From: Lyophyllum atratum
Lineage: Eukaryota; Basidiomycota; Agaricomycetes; Agaricales; Lyophyllaceae
Direction: 5' to 3'
NCBI GenBank assembly: GCA_014905825.1
Contig: JACGCN010000014.1
Location: forward strand, 62,001-126,000
Length of the DNA stretch: 64,000 nucleotides
Position 1 is the stretch's first letter. Each line of letters begins with the position of its first letter. A model generated the notes under the pieces. The model was not told the DNA's origin, did no database searches, and was given only the letters and a program-made list of their open reading frames with translations. Shown in pieces: positions 1 to 11,098 of the stretch. The position numbers were made by a program, and so were the translations under genes.

Positions 1-805
1 ACCTCGCGTTGATGTGCTCACTGGTATAAGGATGGAAGCGACGGAATCACCGGAAGTAGTGCTGCAATATTACGGGGACTTGTTGGAGGACGACTCTGCT
101 AACGCGGTACGAACCAGTGCGGGTGCCTGCCAATTTCTCATGTTGAATCGACATCTTGCAGGCCATATGGAAGCGTCGAATATCTGTCATCAGACGGACT
201 GGGAAATACGAAAAGGCTGTTGAGGAGCTTTCAAAGTTCCTTGATACCTTCTATACCGACGTTGAAGGCTGGCTCGAACTCGCGGATATCTATGCGTCGT
301 GCAATCAGTGCGTCCATTGACGCGTCGTTTGAGAAACCATGTGCTAATGGGTGTATGAAGATATTCACAGGCCCTTCAGGCCCTCTCCCATGCCCTGCTT
401 CTCGCGCCCCAAAACCCATTTACCTTCCTTCAGTTCGCCGAGACAGCTTACACCGCCGGCGACCTACCACTGGCGTTGAAGATGTTCCTAATCGTCGTTG
501 AAATGGGTGAGCGCGATATCTCAGAAGATGACCCGCCCGTTGGCATCAACATCCGAGCATGGCTCGGTCTGAAACTCGTACGAGAGCCTTCTTCTTTGCC
601 AAGGGTAACCGTATCCTGACGCATCTTTATCCAGTGTGCACGCCAGCTGGTCGCCTCTGCGCACTCGCCCTCGGCATCCGATACCCCAGTTCCGAAAACG
701 ATTAAACTCATCGAGGAGCTTGCGACGGAACGAGTGTTGGCGTCTTATCGTGGCGAGAAGGAGACAGGTTCTAATCATGTATCGAAGTGGTTAGCTCCCC
801 GTTGA
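1..805 (+). CDS. EMC2: EMC2, ER membrane protein complex subunit 2 (5' truncated by window edge)
   Basis: EMC2 is the cytosolic TPR subunit of the ER membrane protein complex, which inserts tail-anchored and multipass proteins. Four exons were pieced together: <1-106, 162-311, 371-577 and 635-805. They read through TPR-like segments that match the family: 'VVLQYYGDLLEDDSANA', then 'AIWKRRISVIRRTGKYEKAV', 'FLDTFYTDVEGWLELADIY', and 'ALQALSHALLLAPQNPF' followed by the 'FAETAYTAGD' repeat. The last exon ends 'VSKWLAPR' and stop. Introns are 55-59 nt. The first and third have clear GTACGA donors; the second donor (GTCCAT) is weak, so that border could be off by a few bases. The amino terminus lies before the window. 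The identification rests on the ordered TPR pattern and the conserved 'AIWKR' segment. Confidence 0.82.
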
Positions 806-1307
806 CACCGTGCTATTCCCATTGGTGGCGACTTTTACCCCTGCAATTCCTGACACACCATCCCATTGAAGTGTGATGTCGATTGATCAGTGCGTGGAGG
901 CATGGAGTGCTCCAGCCCTGTCTGGACTGACGTTGAGGTTGACTTTTGAGAGGCTACTCGGTTGCGGACCGCAGCCCGACCTTTGAGGTTCTACGATGTC
1001 CGTCAAGGTTCCTAAGGCGGAACCACTTCACGAGCATATATAGCGACAGCACTGATCATTCTGTACAAAATGTGATATCCGGTCCAGCTAGTACTGGTAT
1101 ACGTGAAGCCTTTGCGTAGCCTTTCCAAGCTTCTACGAAGTATTGAAGTCACTGAAGCTAAAAAGCCATCGTATTCATTTCATGGACACGCCACGTGCTG
1201 GGCAGCAGCATGGACTCTGTCATCGACTACAAAAAGCCGTCCCGCAACGAGGACTGGATAATTCCTCCTCCTCCTTGCAACCTCGTCCCTGCCACAGCAA
1301 CTAGAAG
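806..1307. other. Intergenic, EMC2 3' side / PPX1 promoter
   Basis: No credible coding sequence. It holds the 3' region of EMC2 and the presumed upstream region of the exopolyphosphatase gene. A 'catatata' A/T run lies near 1034. Nothing else stands out. Confidence 0.6.
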
Positions 1308-2846
1308 ATGAGAAATCCTATCCGTCGACTGTCCATTGCACTCAAGATGAACAAACCGCCGGAGGCGACGCCTGCTGCTCCTGGCACGTTGGTTCAGTTT
1401 CTTACCCAGTCCAGGGGAAAATATCTCTGTGATATCCACGCAACGCCGTCAAAGGCAGGCGAATGGACCGTCGTGATGGGCAACGAGGCGGGAGGTACGT
1501 TTCCACTATCACATTCTTCCAAGACAGGCAGGCTAAAACATGTATATCCAGACCTCGACTCCGTCGCGTCCTCCATCGGTTTCGCGTGGCTCCAATCCGA
1601 AGTCCACAAGAAGCCCACCATTCCTCTCCTGCAGCTCGACCGAGACGACCTCGACCTCCGCGCAGAAAACACCTACGCCCTCCGCCTAGCCGGCATCGAC
1701 AAGCCCAAGGAACAACTCCTCTTCCTCACAGACCTCGCCGACATCAAACCCTTCCCCTCCCAGAACTTCGCCCTCGTAGACCACAACCGCCTCGGGGCCC
1801 TGTACACCGCCTCCAACCCCTCCGCCAAGGTCGTCGCAGTCATCGACCACCACGAGGACGAGGGCCTGTACAAAGACACCGCCAACCCCCGCATCATAGC
1901 CCCGTGCGGCAGCTGTGCATCCCACATCGCCGCCCTCTGCCCCTCAGAGGTTCCCTCGGACCTCGCCACGCTCCTCCTCTGCGCTATCCTCATAGACACG
2001 AACGGCCTCAAGCCCGGCGGCAAAGCCACCCCGACGGACCTCTACGCTGCAGGCTTCCTCGCCTCCCGCTCCACCCTCGCATCTGAACTCCCGCAGAAAC
2101 TCGTCACGGCCCTCCTAGACGATCCAAAGTCAAAGCCCGAGGCACTCCACGACGTGCCCGCGATCCGGGAGCTGAAAAAGACGCTTGTGCAGAAGAAGGG
2201 CGATATCTCGCATCTCAGTGGGAGGGATCTGCTGCGCCGGGACTATAAAGACTACTCTTATACGCTCCCGTGGGCTGGTGGGCAGACGGTCAAAGCTGGA
2301 ATTGCGTCGGTGCCTGTGTCGTTAAAGTCTTGGGCTAAGGATGGGGCGCTTGAGGAGGCTGCGATTCCGTGGATGAAGGAGCGGGGCATCGACATTCTAG
2401 GTGTCTTGACGTCCTACAACGCCGGGAAGAAGGGGAAGGGGAAGCATAAGCGAGAGATGGCATGGGTGGTTTACGGCGGCGCGGAGAAGGAGAAGGAGGA
2501 AGAGAAGGAGGAAGGGGACAAGACGGAGGCCGGGGCAGAGGCGGGGAGTGGGGCTCAAGCGGGAGCAGAGGCGGAGGCGGGAGCAGAGGCAGATCCGATC
2601 GAGGGCATATTCGACAAGCTGCCCGCGAGGCTCTGGAAGGGCCTGGAGGACAGCGGAGAGCTGAAGCTGAAGAAGCATAAGAAGTTCGACTTGGAGAAGG
2701 CGGGGAAGCTGCCGGCTGGGGCTAGAGCGAGGGTTTACAGGCAAAACAACGGGAATGCGACGAGGAAGGTCACTGCGCCTCTCTTGAAAAATATTCTGGA
2801 GGCACAGGAGCCTGAGCCAACACCGACGAAAGGCACGAAAAAGTAA
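1308..2846 (+). CDS. PPX1: Exopolyphosphatase, DHH/DHHA2 family (PPX1-like)
   Basis: Hydrolyses terminal phosphates from inorganic polyphosphate, in the cytosol and possibly in mitochondria. The DHH signature is clear: 'VMGNEAGDLDSVASS' (motif I), 'LTDLADI', 'VDHN', 'VIDHHEDEG' (the DHH that names the family) and a following 'GSCAS'. The DHHA2 part follows around residues 260-380. One 57-nt intron (1495-1551, GTACGT donor) sits inside motif I. Being a multiple of three without a stop, it also reads through, but splicing is needed to bring 'NEAG' next to 'DLDS'. Spliced length is 493 aa, longer than yeast PPX1 (397), because of a Lys/Glu- then Ala/Glu-rich insert at about 2485-2600 inside the carboxyl domain. 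The start could be 1308 or the Met at 1347, which begins nearer the conserved part. Confidence 0.9.
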   Translation: MRNPIRRLSIALKMNKPPEATPAAPGTLVQFLTQSRGKYLCDIHATPSKAGEWTVVMGNEAGGTFPLSHSSKTGRLKHVYPDLDSVASSIGFAWLQSEVHKKPTIPLLQLDRDDLDLRAENTYALRLAGIDKPKEQLLFLTDLADIKPFPSQNFALVDHNRLGALYTASNPSAKVVAVIDHHEDEGLYKDTANPRIIAPCGSCASHIAALCPSEVPSDLATLLLCAILIDTNGLKPGGKATPTDLYAAGFLASRSTLASELPQKLVTALLDDPKSKPEALHDVPAIRELKKTLVQKKGDISHLSGRDLLRRDYKDYSYTLPWAGGQTVKAGIASVPVSLKSWAKDGALEEAAIPWMKERGIDILGVLTSYNAGKKGKGKHKREMAWVVYGGAEKEKEEEKEEGDKTEAGAEAGSGAQAGAEAEAGAEADPIEGIFDKLPARLWKGLEDSGELKLKKHKKFDLEKAGKLPAGARARVYRQNNGNATRKVTAPLLKNILEAQEPEPTPTKGTKK

Positions 2847-3205
2847 TGGTCCATGTTCTGGAATTGTGCTGCTTGCGGGCTCGGGAGGCTCGACAACCAC
2901 AACCTTCGAATGTTTTTCAATATCATATATACCCCTGTGCTAGGTGAAATCTGTAGGCCATTATAGAATAATATCGTTTCGAATTTCGAAGCTATCTGGC
3001 ACTATCGTAACAATTCTTGTAATATATACATGTCGTCTGTCAACGCGAGATAACTAGTAGCATTGCATCTCCTCCCAATCCCCTCCCGATCGCCCATCCA
3101 GCGTTTTTTATGCTTGATTAATAGTACAGATATGTCGTTGGTTTCAAGTGTATAAGGATACAGTGCTCAAACTTGTCGCCCAAGAAAATAACAGATGAAA
3201 GCCGG
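2847..3205. other. Convergent 3' region, PPX1 and unknown gene
   Basis: A/T-rich spacer between two genes that end toward each other, with TATAT runs near 2922 and 3022. No further feature seen. Confidence 0.5.
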
Positions 3206-3985
3206 TCAATCATCGCTGAATCCGCTCCTCGCGGTGCAATACGAAGACCTGCTGTCAGGCCTTTCATACAGATCCCTATCGTCATCATCATACTCTGCTC
3301 CGTCCTTGGCACTGACAGGCGACGAGAGATCCTCATCCTCGAGACCCTCGACCGTCGTGGGAGGCGTATCCACGGAGTAAATGTGGCTCTGGCTCGAGCT
3401 CGACTCGGACGAAAACCCGTCCAGATCCGCAGTCCGAATCGACGCAATCGTCGGTGCCCGGCTCGGAAAGTCGCGTTCCACACTCGGGGTGCGAAGAAGT
3501 CGTCTGCGGCGTCGTCGCAACGACGATGTGTTGGACAGGGCGGGTATGCGGACGTTCTGCGTGCCTGTGCTCGTCTCAGGTATGGTGCTCAGCGTTCTCG
3601 TCGTGTTTTTCACATCCCGGCGACGGGACGATGGTGTTTTGGAGGGTTCAGGTAGTGATGGTGGGAATGGGACTTGCACTCCCGGAAGTGGTGGTTGTAC
3701 AAGGGATGAGGAGGCAGGGGAGGAGGAAGGTGATGAGGCGTTCTGCCGCCGCGGCCGTGGCGTCGGGCGCCTGGGAGTGGATACGCTGGCAGGGTCATGG
3801 GTAGGCAGGGCTTTTGGTTCGGGAATACCGTGCGTTTCGTAGTAGAGTCTGTAGCCCCCGGGAGAGACATGCGGGAATGGATTCATGAAGTCGCTCCAGC
3901 GACGCAGATCCGGGGGCTGGAGCTGATGGCGGGATTTTTGGCGACGCAGGGTACGGCGGACGCGGGATACGACGGTGGCAAACAT
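3206..3985 (-). CDS. Unknown Ser/Pro/Arg-rich protein
   Basis: Not recognised. A single open exon of 259 codons in G/C-rich coding-like sequence. The first ~60 residues are basic and ordered-looking: 'RRTLRRQKSRHQLQPPDLRRW' opens it and 'GGYRLYYETHGIPEP' follows. The rest is low-complexity Ser/Pro/Thr/Arg, ending in an acidic tail with 'DDDDRDLY' and 'SGFSDD'. No signal peptide or membrane helix is visible. Orthologues with a short conserved head and a disordered tail are common in agaricomycetes, which makes it plausible as a real gene, but this rests on length and composition only. The start codon lies just before a GGT/ACC trinucleotide run. Confidence 0.5.
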   Translation of the reverse strand: MFATVVSRVRRTLRRQKSRHQLQPPDLRRWSDFMNPFPHVSPGGYRLYYETHGIPEPKALPTHDPASVSTPRRPTPRPRRQNASSPSSSPASSSLVQPPLPGVQVPFPPSLPEPSKTPSSRRRDVKNTTRTLSTIPETSTGTQNVRIPALSNTSSLRRRRRRLLRTPSVERDFPSRAPTIASIRTADLDGFSSESSSSQSHIYSVDTPPTTVEGLEDEDLSSPVSAKDGAEYDDDDRDLYERPDSRSSYCTARSGFSDD

Positions 3986-4775
3986 AATGGTGGTGGTGGT
4001 GGTGGTGTGTGGGCAAGCCTTGAGAAGGTAGCAGCGATATGGACTAAGAGTGACACGTATGGCAGGTATGGATCCACTGGGTCAGAAGACTTTAGCGCTC
4101 GTGCGTCGATTAGAATACCGTTATGTGACTTCGAATTGGTCGAATGGGGTTCCTTTTGGAAGGAAATGACCAGGAAATGACCTAACGTGGGTCCCAGGGT
4201 GAGAGATGACTATACCCACGGCGCAGACCGTACAAATATACGGATTCATGAGAGCTGTCTTTAAGACCAGAGTGCACCCTTATTGTTGGACCCTTGCCTG
4301 GACCAGTGGCAGGTTCGTCCTGGGAATCAGCTTCTCTGGACAATTAAGGGAAGCACTGATCCCAAGAAGTATAAAAGACATACGATCAGTGGTCGCAGCA
4401 CCTTGTGAGTGTTGCGCAGATTCACAACGCATCAGCAGGAATAGGTGGCATGTGGTCAAACACAAGAGTTGAAAATCTCGCTTATCCGCTCACCTGTGAT
4501 AGCCTATGATGGATCGGCCATGCGTCACTGATCATGCACCATCGCACAAGCCACCCGCACTCATACGGTAGCGACGACGGGATATTATAATGTTTAAATA
4601 GGAAAGGCAAGAGCACAGGACAGATAACGAATCAATAATACAACATCTCCACGGCATCCCCATGGCGTGGTACCCTGAATGTCAGGGCGTGGATGTCCAA
4701 TGTCCTCCAAATTAGTCTGGTACATGGCAATTACGCCGTAGGGTATCGTGAATCATGAACCTCAAATATATCAAA
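3986..4775. other. Intergenic, unknown gene / G-alpha 3' side
   Basis: Contains a (GGT)n run at about 3989-4007 and no supportable gene. It holds the presumed promoter of the minus-strand unknown gene and the 3' region of the G-alpha gene. Confidence 0.5.
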
Positions 4776-6727
4776 TCAGATAAGTTGAGATGTGACGAGG
4801 TTTTCTCTTAGAACTCCATCGCGTACTGGGCAGGCATGAGGATGAGAATTGTTGCATGGGGCGGGAGGCAGCCGAAGTGAACTTACCGGACTCAAGCGTA
4901 ACCGCAGTTGCTTCCGTATCCTTTGCGTGGGTCATAGTGAGCGACGCTGGAGTATCAGTGGGAGTCGGAACGCACCGTTACAGTAGTTGGGTATATATAT
5001 GTGGAGCGTAGTTCTGGTGATGCGTGCTTCTGGATATCTTTAAACTTCTCACGCAGGTCTGTGGGGAAGATACCATTAAAATAGGCTGAGCGTGAGAGGA
5101 GGAAGATATTTACATTTGACGACAGGGATGACTTCATTGGGCCGGTCACCATAACTGGGTAGGAAGGCCTTCACTTTGATCCCGCGTTTCAGCTTCCTGC
5201 GTAGAAGATCGCATTTGTTCAGGAATAGTATCAGCTGAGTCTTGGCCAAAAGTTTCGACTGGCATATCGACGTCCATAGGATTATCGAGTCTTCCAATCT
5301 ATTGACACGAGGGTCTTCCTCGAGCCTCTGGTCGAAAACGGACACCGGCGACACTGTGTTAATTCGAGTCCAATACCGTACGATGACCAGCGAGAGAGAG
5401 GGACGCACGGAAAATGATGACATTGACATTGTCAAAAAAGGGAAGCCACGCGGCACGCTGTACGAGAAGTGAGTTCCTGATGAAGTCCGTAGGCAGAGAA
5501 CACACAGACAGATGTACGGCATCCTCCAACATCAAAGATGCGCCACTCCCAACCAGATGAGGCCTTGCCTTCAGCCAACTAAACATCGACACGAGATCGC
5601 GGGACAGGGAATGAGACATACCCTTAGGACTATCGAACGGCCCGTGCTTGAACTTGAGTCGATGCTCCTGAATGCCGACAGTACGAAGTCTCGCTCGCAC
5701 GATATCGTTGTCACTAACGACGTAGGCGCGAGATGCGATACGTTCAAGATCATTTAGGAAGCTGATATTACATCTTCAACAAACGTTGTCAATGCAGCAG
5801 ATGGATATTACTCACAATCCAGCGGAGTCTGGCAGTCGCAACTTGCGACGCCTGAGAGCAAATCGTACACTCTTGTCGTCCCAAAGCGCTTTCATATCAT
5901 CTTTGCATCCCGCAATCAAGTCTGTAACCGAATCCAGATCGCCACCAGTGTCTTCAATACGCACGGGTCTCCCCTCGGGATCAAGCACATCTTTCCACGA
6001 ACGAACAGCGAATTCAGGGTCAGTCCGTCGCAGACTGGCCGCCTCCGTAACGACCTCAAAGGGCGTCGCAATCATCGGTAGCGCCGGCTGCACAGGCTCA
6101 GAGCCCGCACCCAGACGGCGCTTAAGCTCAGCCTCCGCCCCACGAAGCGGTGCAAGACGAATCATGAGCAGCTGATGCGCGTCAGTGAACTTCATTTCTT
6201 CTTCATCCTCGACATGGACCGTTTGGTCGTCCTCTGATTCGGCCGGGACCTCGCCGCTTAGCTCGGCTTCTATGACACTTAGGATGGTAGTAATCGAGCG
6301 AACAATATTGAGCTGAACCACAGCCCGCCAGCCATGCCGCTCCTTCTCCCAGTCCTCCCTGGAGTATCGCATGCGAAAATCTATAGAGTGGATTTAGTGC
6401 GCAAGATACGTCACGTTTAGGGAAGACAGTACTCTTGAGCGTCGTTGACTTCCCTGGATTGTAGTGCTACATGAATCTTGGAAGGCTCACGCGACAGTGT
6501 ATATGGAACTCACCACTCTCTGACTGGCCCAGTAGAAGCACCTTAATAACGCCCTTCTCTTTCTTCGCGAGGTCCCGTGCTAGCTTGATACTCTCGTCAA
6601 TTGCATCGCTTCGTTTCTGAGCGTCAAGCTCCCGTTTCTGTCGCGCCATAGCCTGGGCGGGTGTTTCATCAGGCGGCGGACGCATGAGCTCTATGAAAGG
6701 GTCTGTGGGGCCTGGAGTAAATCCCAT
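4776..6727 (-). CDS. Heterotrimeric G-protein alpha subunit, divergent expanded type
   Basis: Ten exons, in the order read: 6727-6514, 6453-6433, 6380-5816, 5761-5622, 5568-5510, 5457-5409, 5353-5114, 5058-4976, 4920-4887, 4825-4776. Together they encode about 484 aa, against 350-360 for a standard G-alpha. Guanine-nucleotide motifs are present in order: P-loop 'GQSESGKSTTLK' (built across introns 1 and 2), 'IVRARLRTVGIQ' (switch I), 'EWRIFDVGGC' (switch II), 'NKCD' (base recognition, usually NKxD), 'TVTDT' (usually TCAxDT) and the end 'VRDGVLRENL'. The helical domain carries an acidic/Pro-rich insert of roughly 110 residues. The catalytic Gln after DVGG is Cys. Gly2 is present, but the palmitoylation-type Cys3 is not. 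Such long G-alphas with altered switch II are a known expanded class in basidiomycetes; their receptors are mostly unknown. All phases agree between exons. Confidence 0.93.
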
Positions 6728-8389
6728 GGTAGCCAGGACACCACAGAATCCGCCCAGAAGCTGCGGTGGAGGTGGGGTAGGAAAGAGATGGTATACCGAC
6801 TTCACACTAGCAGACAGTAGTTGCTTCTGATGGGATTATGTCAGCAATATGTCTTAAAGCTCAGCATCACCGACCCTGAATCCGATAATCAAGGCTCCTC
6901 GTCGAGGCAGATGATGATCAAGTAGAGTTTCAAATCAGGTACACTGTTACCTTGCGACATGACTGCAGGCTACGAGGAGGTGCGTGAAAACGGAGTGCCA
7001 TGCGCAAATCCTACATACCACGAGAACAGCAGATGATGATGAAGTCAAATTTAACCGCCCACGAGAACAGGAGAAGCCAACTCCCGAATTGACGCCGCTC
7101 GGTCGCACTAATCCAGTGCGTCTCGTGGCTTCTCGCGACCTAAGTTAATGTCATTGATGAAGCTGATGATCGACTTTTATTGAAGTTTCTGACGGAGCTG
7201 TGACCCGTGGTACAGGGGTGTCGACTACGAAAGAACAGACACAATATCAGTATTTGCTGAAACCACATCGTTCGCAGCCCCCTTCTGACCAGAGAAGAAT
7301 TCTGCGATGCAGCCCTAGATGCATGAGGTATGTATACGCGAGGGTTCTAATTTTAAACATTTGCAAAGGACCTCACGTGGCCCTAATGAGTCGCGTCGCG
7401 TCGCGTCACGTATCATATGTAGGTCAAAAGAGGTACTCTCCCAAACTGTGGCGTTCCTCTTTTAATTTAAACTGTCATATTCGACCTGTAATGATGAGAT
7501 ACATTTTCTCGGTGCCATATCTAAACTACAAATACACACCGAGTGTTGGACACCATTTCCATCAACGTCCCATCAAATATGTTCGGGATTTCCCTCCAGA
7601 CAATATAGATTTCCTGATGGATCAGTTCGAATCATACAGTGAAATGCAGCTACGAGTTTGCATAGACCTAACAACTCAATGATGATGCAGCGCCAGCCAG
7701 ATTGGAGAGGACTTGAACCCCACCTGGAATGGAGCCTTGGCAGTGGAACGCATACAAAAGTCGGGGTGAATCTGCGATCCAGTATGAGTTCCGAACACCC
7801 GGGATTCCTCACACAGGCGTGTAGGCGTATATGTCGTTGAAACCTCCCTGACCAGAATATAAGAACGCGTCCCTGCTTAAAATGATTATTTTTCGCCTTT
7901 GGGCTTCAGGAACAGCATTGCTAGTCTGGCCCTGCCTCTAGAATCACATGCCGCCGGCCGAAACCTGCGCAACCGCAGGATTGAGGAAAGTAAGCCATTT
8001 GAACGATACACCGAATCTGAACCGATCTGATATGGACGTACTTAGTAGCGACCACATCTGTTGCAGATGATATAGAACTCCTGAAAGCCCAGTATAAGAC
8101 GACCGAACTCGGAACAGGCAGGCAAGGAGCGAGTCAGATCGAATCTGCTCGGCTGAATTTACGCAATTCAGTGACTCGTGTCAAGATGTCAAACACGTTC
8201 AACTACAATGATGATAACACCATGCGCGACGAGGACGCACCTCAGAACCGTTCCCAATAGGTATGCGGATCAGAAGAGAATCACCGACTCATTGTTGGAG
8301 AGTCCCTTTTATTACTTGGCTCAGCATAAAAGATCGAGGTTGAGATACCCTACGGCACCCTAAGCTCCACTCCCCCCCGGATCCCAAGC
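6728..8389. other. Gene-poor spacer between divergent G-alpha and ICMT
   Basis: No gene can be supported. ORFs here are short and lack family features. It includes the upstream regions of both flanking genes, a GCG-rich pentamer run at 7391-7410, and an isolated tRNA B-box-like string on the minus strand (7709-7719) without the rest of a tRNA. Confidence 0.5.
7391..7410. repeat. TCGCG pentamer run
   Basis: Three TCGCG units followed by TCACG. The units resemble partial MCB-type elements, but they lie about 0.7 kb from the G-alpha start and 1 kb from the ICMT start. A role in regulation is not shown. Confidence 0.4.
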
Positions 8390-9164
8390 ATGGACCCGCT
8401 CTCCGCCATCGTCAGAGTAGCCTTCGCCGTGGCCGTCTGCGTCAGCTTTCACATAACATACACGCCTCCTGGCAAGGCCGCACCACACGAGCAGGCTCCC
8501 ACGAAAGGAGCGGGTGAGAAAGTGCTGAAGTTCAACAGAGCGATCATCAAGGCTATCAAGGTAAGCAGCATAAAGGAGTTCGAGTCAGCTCCCCGATACT
8601 CATTGCGAATAGGGCACATACTGGGCTGTGGGGGCAGCAGAGGTCCTGGCCATCGTCATGGGGCAGATGCCATCAACTCATATTAGCCGACGTATCCTAC
8701 ACACCTTTATACGGAGTGGAAACATCGACGACCTATACCTCACACCGGTCACGCTCGTCGCCCTCGCATTGATCATATCAGGGTCCTGGATTAGATGGGA
8801 ATGCTATCGTACGATGGAATCACTATTCACCTTCGAGCTTAGCATCCGCGAGAACCACCGTCTAGTGACGAATGGTCCATACAGCGTGGTACGCCACCCC
8901 AGCTATACCGGGCTCGTGGCCGTACACGTGGGTATGTACATCTGGTACGGGTCCGGCGGGTCTTGGCTTTGGGAGTCGGGCCTGTTGCGGACGGTGGGGG
9001 GCATCGTAGCTGCCTTCATTTTCACGGCGATTTCGATGGCCGGCCTGGCAGGGACGCTCAGGAGGGTGCCTACGGAGGACGGTGAATTGCGGAAGCTGTT
9101 CACCACCGAATGGGAACAGTGGGCTGACAGAGTTCCGTATGCCTTGTTTCCGGGTATCTACTGA
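8390..9164 (+). CDS. Isoprenylcysteine carboxyl methyltransferase-like (STE14/ICMT family)
   Basis: Family members methylate the carboxyl group of farnesylated cysteines on CaaX proteins such as Ras and lipopeptide mating pheromones, at the ER membrane, using S-adenosylmethionine. Two exons (8390-8560, 8613-9164; 52-nt intron) give 240 aa, the usual size. The hallmark 'NGPYSVVRHPSYTG' lies near residue 150, followed by two hydrophobic segments and the terminal 'EWEQWADRVPYALFPGIY' that closes the substrate pocket in ICMT. An amino-terminal hydrophobic stretch and a helix around 'LVALALIISGSWI' fit a polytopic protein. Basidiomycetes commonly carry several paralogues, so which one is the true STE14 cannot be decided here. 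Confidence 0.88.
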
Positions 9165-9723
9165 AGCAGAATTGATTGGAGGTCGAATGGAGGAGGGAGA
9201 GATGTGGTATTTCGAGCTTCGGTTGAGGCGGTGGGTCCCGTTGCGTTATGTATCAACCGCGGAGTAGTCCGTATTTTGCCCTATGCTTATCTCCGTTCCC
9301 CCCTGATCGAACTTCGATCATGTTCTTTTCTACTGTGCCTCGATCGCAATCATGCATGACAGAACAGGATAAAACCTACTGTACTTGCCAAAAATAGAGC
9401 CTCACCTGCTCGATTCTAGGGCTAGAGGGTAATCAATGACTTGGAGATAGCATATCGAGCTGTCCGTAGAATCATGATCATATTACAACACCATCGACCT
9501 GGTGAAATTGTACAAACCCAGAAGATCTGATACAACAAGTGCGCCCCATACAACCGATGCGAAAGGTCCGATACAGAAAAGATAGAAAACTAGCCCATGT
9601 GACGTACTGAAAGCACAGTAACCACATCATACCGATCCAGCTCCTGACTGCAATCGTTTTTTAGTCGCGCGATCACTGTTGCCGGGATGAGGACAAACGC
9701 AAAAGGAATGGCATACGGGCTGC
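9165..9723. other. Convergent 3' spacer, ICMT and aquaporin
   Basis: Low-complexity A/T-leaning spacer between two genes that end toward each other. Nothing recognisable beyond a short open frame continuing the ICMT exon in another frame. Confidence 0.5.
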
Positions 9724-11098
9724 TCACGGCTGATTAAATCGCGAGTCTTCACCGTTATATAAGAACGCGTCGTAAAACATGGTCCCAACTTGAGCGCCCA
9801 ATAATGGCCCAAGAATTGGGCACCAGATCCAGTAATGACTGATCGTGGTCCATCAGTACCGATATTTGGCATGTGAAACAGAAGGTCTACTGACTTCCGG
9901 AAGGTGTATACAGCTTTCCCGTAACCCACCATCGATGTCAGAAGACGAGGGCCAAGATCACGAGCCGGGTTGAGTGCATAGCCTAGCATCCGGACGGCGT
10001 TCAGCGGCATTTCAAGTGATTCACGGGTCGCACTTACCCGTCTGCATGCCCAAAGCAACGCCGATCCCAAGAATGAGTAGGAAAAGCGTCATTGGGAGTA
10101 GACCGTTCGGTGGCGGAGAGTTCCCGCGATCAGTAACTGCAAGCACGACAATTATCATGACCGCAGTGGCAAGGAATTCAGAAAAGAAGCATGACACGGG
10201 GGTCATGTAATCTAACTGTATGGCCGCACAAGATGTCTGATGAGGAATGTGCATGACTGATTGACAAACATCGGACACACCGCATAGGTAGAGAAAAGAC
10301 CGGCAGTGTTGAGAGTCCGAACGCCTCGCCCGCCTTCGAAGATGTCGAGCGCATGGAAGTAGTTGGCATATACAAGCGCAGCGCCGACCAAGCCGCCCAT
10401 CAGTTGACCAAAGATGTAGCCTGATCATTTACGGTCAACAGAGGTCTCATATGACCCAAATAAACGACTGACCTGGTACCTTCTTCCATGGGAAGCCACG
10501 CCAAGTCGCTAATGCTAAAGTCACCTGGAGAAGCTTGGTCAAGCGTTACAACCGACGGTGATAAGCATACACACTGCAGGATTGATATGGCCACCCGAAA
10601 TTCCTGCGCTAGCCCATACGCCCATCGCGGTGCCTAATATAGAAAATAAGCCTTTGTACATGAATGAATGCAGGACGAATTTACCGATGGCCCAACCAAA
10701 ACTTATGGAGAGGTATTCCTGCGACAGAGTGTCAACAAACCTTTGATATTCGGTGGGCACGGCTATGACGTACACCCTTATGGCCTGCCGCGACTCCCGG
10801 ACTAGTCGAAAGTACGACTTGGCAGTCGACACCGACGCCGAAGATGATCAGAATCATGACCCCGGCAAACTCAGCCATAGGTTCCCGGAGCATTTGTCTA
10901 GACCATCACGAAATGAGTACTATGTAGATGAAGAAACAGCAGGTATTGAAGAACGCACTTATACTTCCACCACCAATTAGGATCAGCAGCAACGTCTGCT
11001 GTCGTCAGTTCTGGGGTCGCAAGGATCTCCGCATGATGGCTCTCGCCGTGAGGCTTCTCATGGATGGAGCTGGAGGACCTTGACAGTGCCCGGGACAT
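9724..11098 (-). CDS. Aquaglyceroporin (MIP family)
   Basis: Nine exons, in the order read: 11098-10959, 10897-10774, 10718-10685, 10633-10575, 10524-10473, 10420-10281, 10215-10038, 9982-9895, 9838-9724. They encode 309 aa with all phases consistent. Six membrane segments alternate with the two NPA half-helices: '[16 protein letters not shown]' (split by an intron after NPA) and '[14 protein letters not shown]'. The Asp after the second NPAR marks a glycerol-conducting channel rather than a strict water channel. The front segment '[19 protein letters not shown]' is typical of TM1. A short cytosolic head and tail flank the channel. Expected role: glycerol/water flux across the plasma membrane. 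Confidence 0.94.

Noticed and set aside
1463..2086. 207-codon Arg/Pro-rich frame inside PPX1
   Set aside because: It is the +1-type shadow of the exopolyphosphatase exon; the composition follows from the G/C-rich codons of the real frame.
3989..4007. GGT/ACC repeat as a functional element
   Set aside because: A short simple-sequence run only; it reads as His codons in a minus-strand shadow frame, with no support for function.
7200..7682. 160-codon frame starting at GTG
   Set aside because: No ATG, no family features, atypical composition, and it lies in an A/T-leaning spacer.
7709..7719. tRNA B-box-like string on the minus strand
   Set aside because: A 75-nt fold can be drawn with a partial acceptor stem, but there is no A-box or D-arm and the T-stem has a mismatch. 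Not a tRNA.
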